A stretch of DNA of 64,000 nt from Belnapia mucosa (GTDB taxonomy: Bacteria > Pseudomonadota > Alphaproteobacteria > Acetobacterales > Acetobacteraceae), in assembly GCF_016775475.1 (NCBI RefSeq), contig NZ_JAEUXJ010000017.1, positions 1 through 64,000 of the forward strand, in the 5' to 3' direction. Every line of letters starts with the position of its first letter. Position 1 is the stretch's first letter. A program made the translations under genes and the position numbers. The notes beneath the pieces were generated by a model that saw only the letters and a list, made by a program, of their open reading frames with translations, did not search any database and was not told the origin of the DNA. Shown here piece by piece: positions 15,975 to 24,772 of this stretch.

Positions 15975-17621
15975 ATGAACTGCATCGAGGACCGGACCGG
16001 GGCAGGGCATGCCGTCCAGACCCGCCTTCGCCTGCCACCGCCGCACCTCCCTCCGGAGATCGCCGTCCGGTACGAGATCCGCCGCAGGGTCGGCACCGGC
16101 CCGGACGGCGCGGTCTACGAGGCTCTCGACCACTTGGTGGACCGGCGCGTGGCGCTCAGGCTGGTGCCTTGTCCCGGCGCGGAGGAGGCGCAACCGTATA
16201 GGCACGGCGGATCCGGCATCCTGCCGTTTGTGGCGGCGCGGACCGCCGCACGGCTCGTGCACCCCAACATCCTCCGCATCTATGACCTCGGCCGCTCGCC
16301 AGAGGTGGCCTGGATCGTGATGGAATTCGCCGGTGGCGAGTCGGTCCGGAGCCTGCTCGACCGTGGCAGCCGCATCGCTGCATCCGACGCCGTGTTCCTG
16401 ACGAGCGACGTCCTCGCCGCACTGGCCTTCGCCCACGCGCAGGATGTGCTGCACGGAGACATCAGGCCGGAGAAGCTGTTTCTGGTGCCCGATGGATCGG
16501 TGAAGGTCACCGGCTTCGGCCGTCCCGACAACCGGGCCGGGTCCGGGACGGGGAAGGCCACCACACCGGCCGCGGCGGGCTACCTCTCGCCGGAGCGGCT
16601 GCGCGGCGGAGCGGCGGACCGGCACGCCGATCTCTGGGCGGCGGGAATCGTGCTGTTCGAATTGCTGACCGGCCGGCGGCCTTTCGAGGACGGGGACGCG
16701 CCGCCCGCAGGGCACCGGATCAGCGAGGAGGACGGGCTCCTACCGGCCCTGTGTCGGGCCGGCGTGCCACCCGTCATCGGCCAGGTGGTGGCGCAGGCAT
16801 TGGCGACGGACGCCGCCGCCCGATTCCCGAGCGCCGCCTCTTTCGGCCGAGCGCTCCAAGCGGCCTCGGCCTCGGCAAGCACCGAGGCGACGGCCATCCT
16901 GAGGCCGGGCGCACCGCATGCTGGCCGTGGCGATCGCCTGCCGGCGCCGCCACAACTCCGGGTTTGGGGCGCGCGGGCGGCCACGCCAGGCCGGATCCTC
17001 GGCCTTCCACTGCGGGCGAGCGGGCGCGCCGGCGGTGCTGCCGCCGCGCTCGCGCTCTGCGGACTCGCCGCGGCGCTCCTGCCCCGCGGCGACGCGCTTC
17101 TCTGGCTTCCGCCCCCGCCGGCCGTGGCGGTGTCCGGGCCGGCCGTCGAGGCAGGCCCACCCCCGTCGGACGCGGGTGGGCAGGGGTCGGAAACCTTGGT
17201 GCAGGCCGTGCCGCCCCGCTCCGCCGAGGAGCCTGCACCGGCCACGCCGTCGGAACCGGATCGCCCTGCCGTTGCCGCACCGCTCCCGGCTGTGGGTGCG
17301 GATCAGGCGGAGCCGGCGCCTGCCGACCCAGTCGCTCCGGCGCCATCCGCAGCGCCGCGGATTCCCTCACCCTTTGCGCCAGGCAGCGCCATACTCATGC
17401 CGGTGGGGGCCAATGTGCGGGCCGGTCCGCAAAGGGACGCGAGGGTGGTCCGCCTAGTCGGCCGCGGCACCCGCCTGCAGGTCTTCGAGCGCAGCGGCAA
17501 CTGGGTCCTCGTCGGCGGTGGCAACGACGGGCCCTGGGGCTGGGTGTATCTGCCCCGGCTCGGGAACCCGGCCGCTCCGGCACCGCCGGCAGGTGGTCCG
17601 GCCGCACCGGGCGGCCGGTGA
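15975..17621 (+). CDS. Kinase-like protein with degenerate catalytic residues (pseudokinase) and SH3 domain
   Basis: A 548-residue protein with the same layout as the upstream kinase: kinase fold about residues 33-295, hydrophobic helix about 350-370, Pro-rich linker, SH3 domain about 455-525. The catalytic positions are altered. The VAIK lysine is Arg62 (VALRL), HRD is HGD (160-162), the DxKPxN segment is DIRPEK, and the DFG aspartate is Gly180 (TGFG). The fold markers VHPNILRIYDLG and DLWAAGIVLFELLTGRRPF remain. It therefore probably binds partners rather than phosphorylating; an allosteric role on the neighbouring kinase is likely. It lies 50 bases upstream of tssA in the same operon and is not frameshifted, so it is maintained. 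Confidence 0.85.
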   Translation: MNCIEDRTGAGHAVQTRLRLPPPHLPPEIAVRYEIRRRVGTGPDGAVYEALDHLVDRRVALRLVPCPGAEEAQPYRHGGSGILPFVAARTAARLVHPNILRIYDLGRSPEVAWIVMEFAGGESVRSLLDRGSRIAASDAVFLTSDVLAALAFAHAQDVLHGDIRPEKLFLVPDGSVKVTGFGRPDNRAGSGTGKATTPAAAGYLSPERLRGGAADRHADLWAAGIVLFELLTGRRPFEDGDAPPAGHRISEEDGLLPALCRAGVPPVIGQVVAQALATDAAARFPSAASFGRALQAASASASTEATAILRPGAPHAGRGDRLPAPPQLRVWGARAATPGRILGLPLRASGRAGGAAAALALCGLAAALLPRGDALLWLPPPPAVAVSGPAVEAGPPPSDAGGQGSETLVQAVPPRSAEEPAPATPSEPDRPAVAAPLPAVGADQAEPAPADPVAPAPSAAPRIPSPFAPGSAILMPVGANVRAGPQRDARVVRLVGRGTRLQVFERSGNWVLVGGGNDGPWGWVYLPRLGNPAAPAPPAGGPAAPGGR

Positions 17622-17671
17622 CGTCCCGGCGGGCGCCTCACGCCAACCTCACATAGCGAGATGCATCCCGC

Positions 17672-18589
17672 ATGCCCTTCGACCCCGCCGCGCTGCTGGC
17701 CCCGGTGAGTGATGCCTGGCCCTGCGGCGAAGCCTTGGACGACATTCCAGCCGCTGGCGAGCTCAGGGCCCTCGCAAGCTCGCCGCAGCGCGCCAACTGG
17801 TCGCGACAGCTGGAGCGGGCGGTCGCACTCGCCGCCAGGTCACGCGACCTTCGTGCCTGGATTTGGCTTGCGCGCGCCGCCCTAGGCGCGGAAGGAGTGG
17901 CCGGCCTTGCCGCCGGCCTGCGCCTCATCGCGGACGGGCTGCAGCGGTACTGGGAGATCCTGCCGCCGCAGCACGCGGACGAGGCGGACCCGCGTGAGCG
18001 CTTCATGGCCCGGCTCTCGGCGTTGACGCAGCTTGGCGTCACTAATTTCGGCTGCTCCCTGGACCAGATTCTCGGCAGCGGCCGCACGGTCATCGACCTG
18101 CGAGCCGACCTCGAAGCGATGGCCGCGGCGGCGGCGGCGGACGAGGCGACGCGCCATGCCGCCGCCGAGGCGCGGGCCGCGATCGCGGATATGAGCCAGA
18201 CCTTCGCAGCGCGCTTCGGACCCGGGCGCGATCCGCAACTCGGGTTCGAGGTTCTGGCCGCCGGCCTTGCGGCGCTGGAAGCGCGGCTCGCGGCGGGCGG
18301 CGGCCCGGCTACGGCCGGCCCGCCGGCGGCGGCGGCGGCGGGTGCCGCCGCCGCGCCCACGGGCGGCCAGACGCTGCGTTCGCTGGCGTCGCGCGAGGAG
18401 GTCGTCCGGGCGCTTGACCTAGTGCTGGACTACTACGCGTCCCACGAGCCCTCGAGCCCTGTGCCCCTGCTCGTCGGCCGCGCCAAGCGGCTCGTGCCGC
18501 TCTCTTTCCTCGACGCAATCAGGGACTTGGCCCCGGGCGGCCTCAGGGAGCTCCAGGCCGTGACAGGAGTCACAGACGGGAAGGACTGA
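17672..18589 (+). CDS. tssA: T6SS protein TssA (ImpA N-terminal family)
   Basis: A 305-residue protein whose first 120 residues match the ImpA_N domain (PCGEALD near the start, then LRLIADGLQRYWEILPPQ). A low-complexity Ala/Gly linker (about 205-230) leads to a C-terminal segment ending in PLLVGRAKRLVPLSFLDAI, also seen in TssA proteins. TssA caps the baseplate or tail sheath during polymerisation. The length suits a short TssA class. It lies directly upstream of tssB and tssC. Confidence 0.88.
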   Translation: MPFDPAALLAPVSDAWPCGEALDDIPAAGELRALASSPQRANWSRQLERAVALAARSRDLRAWIWLARAALGAEGVAGLAAGLRLIADGLQRYWEILPPQHADEADPRERFMARLSALTQLGVTNFGCSLDQILGSGRTVIDLRADLEAMAAAAAADEATRHAAAEARAAIADMSQTFAARFGPGRDPQLGFEVLAAGLAALEARLAAGGGPATAGPPAAAAAGAAAAPTGGQTLRSLASREEVVRALDLVLDYYASHEPSSPVPLLVGRAKRLVPLSFLDAIRDLAPGGLRELQAVTGVTDGKD

Positions 18590-18635
18590 CCGGCCGCATA
18601 CCGGGGGAGTCCATAGGCGTTCGGAGGAGAGACCA

Positions 18636-19148
18636 ATGCCGCAGGAACAGGGTCAGAAATTCATTCAGCGCAACCGGGCGCCGCGCGTGCAGATCGAGTA
18701 CGACGTCGAGATTTACGGATCGGAGAAGAAGATCCAACTTCCCTTCGTCATGGGCGTCATGGCGGACTTGGTGGGCAAGCGCGAGGAGCCGCTGCCGGCG
18801 GTCGCCGAGCGGAAATTTCTCGAGATCGACGTGGACAACTTCAATGACCGGCTGCAGGCCCTGCGCCCGCGGGTCGCCTTCACCGTCCCGAACGCGCTCT
18901 CCGGCGAGGACAACATGGCGGTCGACATTACCTTCGGCAGCCTGGACGACTTCGCTCCGGACGCCATCGCCCGCAAGGTCGCGCCGCTCAGGACGCTGCT
19001 CGAGGCGCGCGAGCGCTTGGCGCACCTGCTCACCTACATGGACGGCAAGGACAACGCCGAGCAGCTGATCGGCAGGCTGCTGGCGGACCGGCCGCTGCAG
19101 CAGGCGCTGGCCACGGCTGCGGCCGCGCCCGCCGGCGAGAACGACTGA
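18636..19148 (+). CDS. tssB: T6SS contractile sheath small subunit TssB
   Basis: A 170-residue protein with GGAGAG before its ATG. It has the standard TssB order: NRAPRVQIEYDVE near the N-terminus, LPFVMGVMADL, FLEIDVDNFNDRL, and a C-terminal helix with RERLAHLLTYMDGKDNAE. TssB pairs with TssC to build the cytoplasmic contractile sheath. Located 46 bases after tssA and 21 bases before tssC. Length is normal. Confidence 0.95.
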   Translation: MPQEQGQKFIQRNRAPRVQIEYDVEIYGSEKKIQLPFVMGVMADLVGKREEPLPAVAERKFLEIDVDNFNDRLQALRPRVAFTVPNALSGEDNMAVDITFGSLDDFAPDAIARKVAPLRTLLEARERLAHLLTYMDGKDNAEQLIGRLLADRPLQQALATAAAAPAGEND

Positions 19149-19169
19149 CCCGAACCGCGAGGAGGACAC

Positions 19170-20675
19170 ATGTCCGATCACCAAACACTCGAGCAGGACC
19201 GCGCCGCGCCGGGCGAGGCGGTGGAGGCCGACCGGTTCGACTCCCTGCTAAGGGGTGCTTTCCGGCCCCGCGACCGCGAGCAGGAGGCGCAGATCCGCAG
19301 CGCGGTCGAGGTGCTCGTCGGCCACGCGCTGGAGAACGCGGCGCTGATCTCGGGCGACGCGATCAGGACCATCCAAGCCATGATCGCAGCCCTCGACGAG
19401 AGGCTGACGGCGCAGGTCAACCTTATCCTGCACCACCCGGACTACCAACGGATGGAGGGCGCTTGGCGTGGCCTGCACCATCTGGTCAATAACACCGAGG
19501 TGGACCAAACGTTAAAAATCCGGTTCATGAGCATCTCCAAGGCCGAGCTTGGTCGGACGCTCGAGAAGTTCGAGGGCGCGGCCTGGGATCAGAGCCCGGT
19601 TTTCAAGAAGGTCTACACCGAGGAATACTCGATGTTCGGCGGCGAGCCCTTCGGCTGCCTCGTCGGCGACTACTACTTCGACAACAGCCCGGGCGACGTC
19701 GCCCTCCTCGGCAACATGGCCAACATTTGCGCCGCGGCGCACACGCCCTTCATCGCCGCTGCGGCACCCACGCTCTTCGGCATGGAGAGCTGGCAGGAGC
19801 TGATGAACCCGCGCGACTTGGCCAAGATCGCCGGCACGCCCGCCTACGCCAAGTGGACCTCTCTGCGGAAGAGCGAGGACAGCCGCTACATCGGGCTGAC
19901 CGCCCCGCGGGTGCTGGCGCGGCTGCCCTACGGGGCGAAGACCAGGCCAGTGGAGTCCTTCGACTTCGAGGAGGACGTCAGCGGCACGAACCACAACCGA
20001 TACTGCTGGATGAACGCCGCCTACGCCATGGCGACCAACATTACCCGCGCCTTCAAGCTGTACGGCTGGTGCACGCGGATCCGCGGCGTCGAGGCCGGCG
20101 GCGTCGTCGCCAACCTGCCGGTCCATACATTCCAGACCGACGACGGCGGAGTCGCCATGAAGTGCCCAACCGAAATCGCGATCGACGACCGGCGGGAGAA
20201 GGAACTCGCTGATCTGGGCCTGATGCCGCTGCTGCACCGCAAGAATACCGATATCGCAGCCTTCATCGGCGCGCAGTCCCTGAATAAGCCCGAGGAGTAC
20301 GAGGACCCGGACGCCACCGCGAACGCCCACCTCTCGGCGCGCCTGCCCTATCTCTTCGCGGTGTGCCGGTTCGCGCATTACCTGAAGGCGATGGTGCGGG
20401 ACAAGATCGGCACCTTCAAGGAGCGCGAGGACATGCAGGAATACCTGCAGTCCTGGATCACCAGGAACTACGTCGACGGCAACCCCGAGGTTTCAGGAGA
20501 TGCCGGCAAGGCGCGCCGCCCGCTGCGGGCGGCCGAGGTCGTGGTCGAGGAGGTCGAGGGCAACCCTGGCTACTACAACGCCCGTTTCTACCTGCGACCG
20601 CACTACCAACTCGAGGGCGTCAACGTGAGCCTGCGGCTCGTTTCAAAGCTGCCTTCGGTGAAGGCAGCAGCCTGA
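19170..20675 (+). CDS. tssC: T6SS contractile sheath large subunit TssC
   Basis: A 501-residue protein with GAGGAGG before the ATG at 19170. Typical motifs: YQRMEGAWRGLHHLVNNTE, EYSMFGGEPFGCLVGDY, RYIGLTAPRVLARLPYG, NHNRYCWMNAAYAMA, and a C-terminus with YNARFYLRPHYQLEGVNVSL. It forms the bulk of the contractile sheath with TssB; the sheath is unfolded by ClpV after firing. Length is as expected for the family. Confidence 0.96.
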   Translation: MSDHQTLEQDRAAPGEAVEADRFDSLLRGAFRPRDREQEAQIRSAVEVLVGHALENAALISGDAIRTIQAMIAALDERLTAQVNLILHHPDYQRMEGAWRGLHHLVNNTEVDQTLKIRFMSISKAELGRTLEKFEGAAWDQSPVFKKVYTEEYSMFGGEPFGCLVGDYYFDNSPGDVALLGNMANICAAAHTPFIAAAAPTLFGMESWQELMNPRDLAKIAGTPAYAKWTSLRKSEDSRYIGLTAPRVLARLPYGAKTRPVESFDFEEDVSGTNHNRYCWMNAAYAMATNITRAFKLYGWCTRIRGVEAGGVVANLPVHTFQTDDGGVAMKCPTEIAIDDRREKELADLGLMPLLHRKNTDIAAFIGAQSLNKPEEYEDPDATANAHLSARLPYLFAVCRFAHYLKAMVRDKIGTFKEREDMQEYLQSWITRNYVDGNPEVSGDAGKARRPLRAAEVVVEEVEGNPGYYNARFYLRPHYQLEGVNVSLRLVSKLPSVKAAA

Positions 20676-20741
20676 TCGGCGCGGAACACCCCGCCACCGA
20701 GTCACCACGCACAACCAGCCCCCATCAAAAGGAATCCTGCC

Positions 20742-21224
20742 ATGTCGCACGATATCTTCATCAAGATCGAAGGCGCGAAGGGCGAAGCCAAGGACGGCGC
20801 CCACAAGGAGGAAATCGACGTGCTCGCCTGGAACTGGGGCATGTCGCAGTCCGGCTCGCGCCACGTCGGCGGCGGCGGCGGCACCGGGAAGGTTACCATG
20901 CGGGATATGCACTTCGTGCACTACATCGACAAGGCGACCCCCAACCTGATGCTGTTCTGCTGCAACGGCAAGCACATCCCTAGCGCGGAGCTGACGGTCC
21001 GGAAGGCCGGCGAGAAGCCCGTCGAGTACATGAAGGTGAAGATGACGGACGTGCTCGTCGCTTCCATCGACACCGGCGGCTCCGGCGAGCAGGAGCGCCT
21101 GACCGAGACGGTCAACCTCAACTTCGCCAAGGTCGAGGTCGAGTACACGCCGCAGAAGGCGGACGGCTCGGGCGAGGCGCCGGCCACCATGGGCTGGGAC
21201 GTGGCGAAGAACGAGAAGGTCTAG
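20742..21224 (+). CDS. hcp: T6SS inner tube protein Hcp (TssD)
   Basis: A 160-residue protein with AAAGGAATCC before its ATG. It starts with DIFIKIEGAKGEAKD and has the conserved DVLAWNWGMSQSGSRH loop, FVHYIDKATPNLM and SIDTGGSGEQERLTE. Hcp hexamers stack into the tube inside the TssBC sheath and can carry small effectors. This is the only hcp copy in the window. It is followed by a strong hairpin, consistent with high expression of the tube subunit. Confidence 0.96.
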   Translation: MSHDIFIKIEGAKGEAKDGAHKEEIDVLAWNWGMSQSGSRHVGGGGGTGKVTMRDMHFVHYIDKATPNLMLFCCNGKHIPSAELTVRKAGEKPVEYMKVKMTDVLVASIDTGGSGEQERLTETVNLNFAKVEVEYTPQKADGSGEAPATMGWDVAKNEKV

Positions 21225-21249
21225 CGGTGCGCCCCGCCGTGGCAGGGTG

Positions 21250-21287
21250 CCGGCGCCGCCCGTGTCCGGGCGATGCGGCGGCGCCGG
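21250..21287 (+). terminator. GC-rich hairpin after hcp (attenuator-like)
   Basis: Arms CCGGCGCCGCC (21250-21260) and GGCGGCGCCGG (21277-21287) pair perfectly over 11 bp around a 16-nt loop, 25 bases past the hcp stop and 36 bases before tagJ. No T-run follows. It may stabilise the upstream hcp transcript or lower read-through into tagJ. Confidence 0.5.
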
Positions 21288-21322
21288 GCTTCGGTCGGCG
21301 CCGTCTGGCATCGGAGACGTGC

Positions 21323-22132
21323 ATGACGAACCCTGCCCTACCGTCCGGGACCTCGCTGCGCGAGGAGGTCGTGGCCGCCGTGGCCGCCATCCGCGCGGCG
21401 CCGCAATCTCCCGCACCACGGATCGCCCTGTTCCAGCTCGCGGCCGTCCTCGGCGACTGGGAACGGGCCCGGGCACAGCTCGAGACCCTGGCGGCGCTGG
21501 ACCCGGAATTCACATCACTGGCCAGGGTCTATGGCGGGCTCATCGCCTCGGAGCGGGTCCGCGGACGGGTCTTCGTCGGCACAGAGCGCGCACGGGTGCT
21601 GGGCGAGCCGTCGCCATGGCTCCTCCTAATGGTCGAGGCCCTCTGGCTCGAAGGCAGGCGGGGCGCCGCCGGCGAGGCGCAGGCCCTCCGCGCTCAGGCA
21701 CTCCGAGACGCCGCAGCGCGGCCCGGCCAGATCGGGACGGAGGAATTCACTTGGATCATGGATGCCGACCCACGCCTCGGCCCCACGCTGGAGGTGGTCG
21801 TCGAGGACCATTACCAGTGGCTTGCGCTTGACCGGGTTCGGGAATTGCGGGCCGAGGCGCCGCGGGCGCTCCGGGATCTCGTGTGGCAGCCGGCCACCAT
21901 CCTGCTGGCGGGCGGCGCCGAGGTCCAGGCGTATCTCCCCGTGCGCTACCCGGGGTCGGAGGCCGAGGAGGCGGATGCCGTCAGGCTCGCGAGGGAAACC
22001 CGCTGGACCGGCGCGGCCGGCTGCCAGCGGGGCCTCGGCCAACGCGTCCTCGCTACGGACCGGGGCGACCACGCCCTGCTCGACATTCGCAGCCTGCGGC
22101 TGGACCAGGACGCGGAAAACCGAGATGCTTAG
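21323..22132 (+). CDS. tagJ: T6SS accessory protein TagJ (ImpE family)
   Basis: The ATG at 21323 gives 269 residues and has GGAGA upstream; a longer frame to 21227 overlaps the hairpin and looks non-coding. The protein is a TPR-like helical N-terminus (LREEVVAAVAAIRAAPQSPA, LFQLAAVLGDWERARAQLE) followed by the ImpE domain (FTWIMDADPRLGP, VEDHYQWLALDRV, RDLVWQPA). TagJ interacts with the TssB sheath subunit in some systems. It overlaps the start of tssE by 8 bases. Confidence 0.88.
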   Translation: MTNPALPSGTSLREEVVAAVAAIRAAPQSPAPRIALFQLAAVLGDWERARAQLETLAALDPEFTSLARVYGGLIASERVRGRVFVGTERARVLGEPSPWLLLMVEALWLEGRRGAAGEAQALRAQALRDAAARPGQIGTEEFTWIMDADPRLGPTLEVVVEDHYQWLALDRVRELRAEAPRALRDLVWQPATILLAGGAEVQAYLPVRYPGSEAEEADAVRLARETRWTGAAGCQRGLGQRVLATDRGDHALLDIRSLRLDQDAENRDA

Positions 22133-22865
22133 CCCCTTTCCGCGGGAGCGCCTCCAGCCATCCCTCTTCGACCGGCTTGAAGACGGCCTTGCCCCAGTGC
22201 TGGCGCAGCTCGACCGGGACCTCCGCGCGCTGGATCGGGCTCTAGACGGGGCGCAGCGCGCGGCGCTGGCGCGGTTGCTCGAGGCGGAGCACCCCGGCGG
22301 CGGAGCCGCACGGCCGGGAGGGGCCGAGGCGGGCGGCTTCGACACCCTCGGCCCAGAGGACCGGGCGCTGCTGGACCGCGTCCTCAAGGCGGAGGGCGCG
22401 CGGCGACTGCAAATGCGCCGCGGCGCGGCGCTCTCCGCGGCCGGGCTCCGCGACGCGGTCCTGCGCGACCTGCGGAACCTCCTCAACACCACCGCTGCCG
22501 AGGCGCGCCCGGAGGAGGGGGAGCCCACACTCCCTGGCCTTCCATGCGTAGCGGCCAGCGTCCTGAACTACGGCATCCCCGCGCTCGCCGGGCGCGTGCA
22601 CGACGCCGAGGGACTGCTCGCGCTCGCGCGACACATTGAGCGCGCAATACGGCGGCACGAGCCGCGCCTTCGGAACCTGCGGGTGCGGCCCGCCTCCGAG
22701 ACACCCGCGTCGCTGGGCGCCGCCGCGCCGGCCGCTTGCCCGGTCGCGCTGACCATCGAGGGCGAGCTCTGGGGCTATCCGGTGCCCGAGCACCTACTCG
22801 TCCGCACCGTCCTCGACTTCGACGCCGGCCGAGCCGAGCTCACCGGGCTGGATGCGCCGTCGTGA
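22125..22865 (+). CDS. tssE: T6SS baseplate protein TssE (gp25-like), enlarged
   Basis: The ATG at 22125 overlaps the tagJ stop by 8 bases and gives 246 residues, longer than the usual 130-180 for TssE. The opening RLQPSLFDRLED is typical of TssE. A variable insert of about 60 residues then precedes the gp25-like core, SVLNYGIPALAG through HIERAIRRHEPRLRNLRV. TssE is a wedge component of the T6SS baseplate. The extra segment is Ala/Gly/Glu-rich and has no known role. The stop overlaps the tssF GTG start. Confidence 0.88.
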   Translation: MLSPFPRERLQPSLFDRLEDGLAPVLAQLDRDLRALDRALDGAQRAALARLLEAEHPGGGAARPGGAEAGGFDTLGPEDRALLDRVLKAEGARRLQMRRGAALSAAGLRDAVLRDLRNLLNTTAAEARPEEGEPTLPGLPCVAASVLNYGIPALAGRVHDAEGLLALARHIERAIRRHEPRLRNLRVRPASETPASLGAAAPAACPVALTIEGELWGYPVPEHLLVRTVLDFDAGRAELTGLDAPS

Positions 22866-24772
22866 TCAAGGATCCCCGCTTCCTCCGCTACTACGAGCAG
22901 GAGCTCCGCTTCCTGCGCGACCTCGGCGGCGAGTTCGCCAGCGAGCACGCGCGCGTCGCCAACCGCTTCGGGCTCGACGCCGACACCTGCGCCGACCCGC
23001 ATGTCGAATGGCTGCTCGACGGCTGCGCCTTCCTCGCAGCTCGCGTGCAGCAGAAGCTCGACGGCGACTACGCGGTGCTGACCCAGCACCTGCTCGAGAT
23101 GATCTACCCGGACTACCTGGCGCCGACGCCGGCCACCGGCATCGCCGTGCTCGAGCTGGCGCCGGACGCGCCGCCGTTGGAGCAGGGCTTCACCCTACCG
23201 CGCGGCAGCCGCTTGCAAAGCCGCCTCCTGCCGGAGGAGGGGAGCCGCTGCGTGTTCACCACAGCGCAGGCCGTGACCACTTGGCCCATCGAGATCACCG
23301 AGGCGAGCTACCTCGCCCCAGCGGCGCTGGCGGCCCGCGGCCTTGGCGCTGCCGCTGGGCGAGCGCGCGCCGGCCTCCTGCTGCGACTGCGCACGCGGCA
23401 CGGCATCCCCCTGGCGGGCTTGGCGCTCGACCGCCTGACCCTGCACCTCGCGGGCCGGGACCGGGTAGCGCAGCTGCTCTACGAAGCCCTCATCGGCCAT
23501 TCCAGCGGGCTGGTGGGCTGGCTGGAGGACACGCGGGGCGGGACGCCGCTGGCGCTCGACGGGCGCGTGTCCCGAGTTGGGTTCGCCGAGGACGAGGCGC
23601 TCTTCCCACCCTCGCCCCGCGGCTTCTCCGGCTTCCGCTTGCTCCGCGAGTATTTTACCCTGCCGGACCGGTTCCTCTTCGTCGCGCTCGACGGACTCCA
23701 GCCGCTCCTGCGGCGCGCCGGTGCTGGCACCGCGGCCGAACTGGTCGTGCTGCTCGACCGCTTTGAGCCGGCGCTGGAGGGCGCGGTGACCAGGGACCGG
23801 TTCGCCCTCTTCGCTACCCCGGTCGTGAATCTGTTCCATCGCCGCGCGACGCCGATCCAGGTAGAGCCCAACGAGGAGCAGCACCACCTCGTGGTGGACC
23901 GCTCCCACCCGCTGGACCATGAGGTCTTCGCGGTCACCGGCGTCCAGGGCTTCGGGGCGGAGGGCCGGGAGGCCTGCACCCTCGGCCCCTTCTACGCCGT
24001 GGCGGCGCGCGACCGCTCCGCCCCTGCGGGATACTTCACGCTTGAGCGCCGGCCGCGGCTACTTGGCGAGCGCGAGCACCGGCTGCGCGCCGCCCGATCC
24101 ACCTATCTGGGCAGCGAGGCTTGGCTCGAGCTCTGCAACGCGGAGGGCGGCCCGCTGCGCCGGGATCTGAAGCGCCTCGACGTCGAGGTGCTGGCGACGA
24201 ACCGCGACCTGCCGCTGCGCCTGCCCTTGCCGGCCGGGGCGATCCACCTCACCCCCGACGATGGCGGCCCCCTCGCCGGCGCCCGCATCCTCGGCACGCT
24301 CACCGCCCCGCGCCCCTCCCCAGCGGCGGTCGAACCACGCGGCGGCATCTGGGGGGAGGTCGCCTGGCGCCTGATCGGGCACCTCGCGCTGAACTACCAC
24401 TCGCTCGTGGAGGGTCCCGGGGACCGCGGCGCTGACGCCCTGCGCGGCCTGCTCGAACTCTATGCCGGCGCGGCCGGGGCCCCGCAGCTCGTGCGGCACG
24501 CCGAGGCGGTGCGCGGCGTCGCCGCGCGCGCCGTGACCGGCCGGTTACCAGGCGGCGGGCCCATCACCTTCGGCCGTGGCCTGGAGGTCACGCTGGAACT
24601 GGCCGAGGCTCCCTTCCAGGACGGGAGCGCCTTCGTCCTCGGCGGCGTGCTGGAGGCATTCCTGCGCCGCCACGTGGCGCTCAACAGCTTCGTCGAGACC
24701 GTGCTGCGCACCTCCGAACGCGGGGAGATTATGCGATGGCCGAGCCATACCGGCAGCCGGCATCTCGCCTGA
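22862..24772 (+). CDS. tssF: T6SS baseplate protein TssF
   Basis: I place the start at the GTG at 22862, which overlaps the tssE stop (GTGA) and yields the family's typical N-terminus, IKDPRFLRYYEQELRFLRD. This gives 636 residues, normal for TssF. Further signatures are DPHVEWLLDGCAFLAARVQQ, YPDYLAPTPA, and VEPNEEQHHLVVDRSHP. The C-terminal part includes LNYHSLVEG. TssF forms the baseplate wedge with TssG and TssE. It overlaps tssG by 37 bases. Confidence 0.93.
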   Translation: MIKDPRFLRYYEQELRFLRDLGGEFASEHARVANRFGLDADTCADPHVEWLLDGCAFLAARVQQKLDGDYAVLTQHLLEMIYPDYLAPTPATGIAVLELAPDAPPLEQGFTLPRGSRLQSRLLPEEGSRCVFTTAQAVTTWPIEITEASYLAPAALAARGLGAAAGRARAGLLLRLRTRHGIPLAGLALDRLTLHLAGRDRVAQLLYEALIGHSSGLVGWLEDTRGGTPLALDGRVSRVGFAEDEALFPPSPRGFSGFRLLREYFTLPDRFLFVALDGLQPLLRRAGAGTAAELVVLLDRFEPALEGAVTRDRFALFATPVVNLFHRRATPIQVEPNEEQHHLVVDRSHPLDHEVFAVTGVQGFGAEGREACTLGPFYAVAARDRSAPAGYFTLERRPRLLGEREHRLRAARSTYLGSEAWLELCNAEGGPLRRDLKRLDVEVLATNRDLPLRLPLPAGAIHLTPDDGGPLAGARILGTLTAPRPSPAAVEPRGGIWGEVAWRLIGHLALNYHSLVEGPGDRGADALRGLLELYAGAAGAPQLVRHAEAVRGVAARAVTGRLPGGGPITFGRGLEVTLELAEAPFQDGSAFVLGGVLEAFLRRHVALNSFVETVLRTSERGEIMRWPSHTGSRHLA

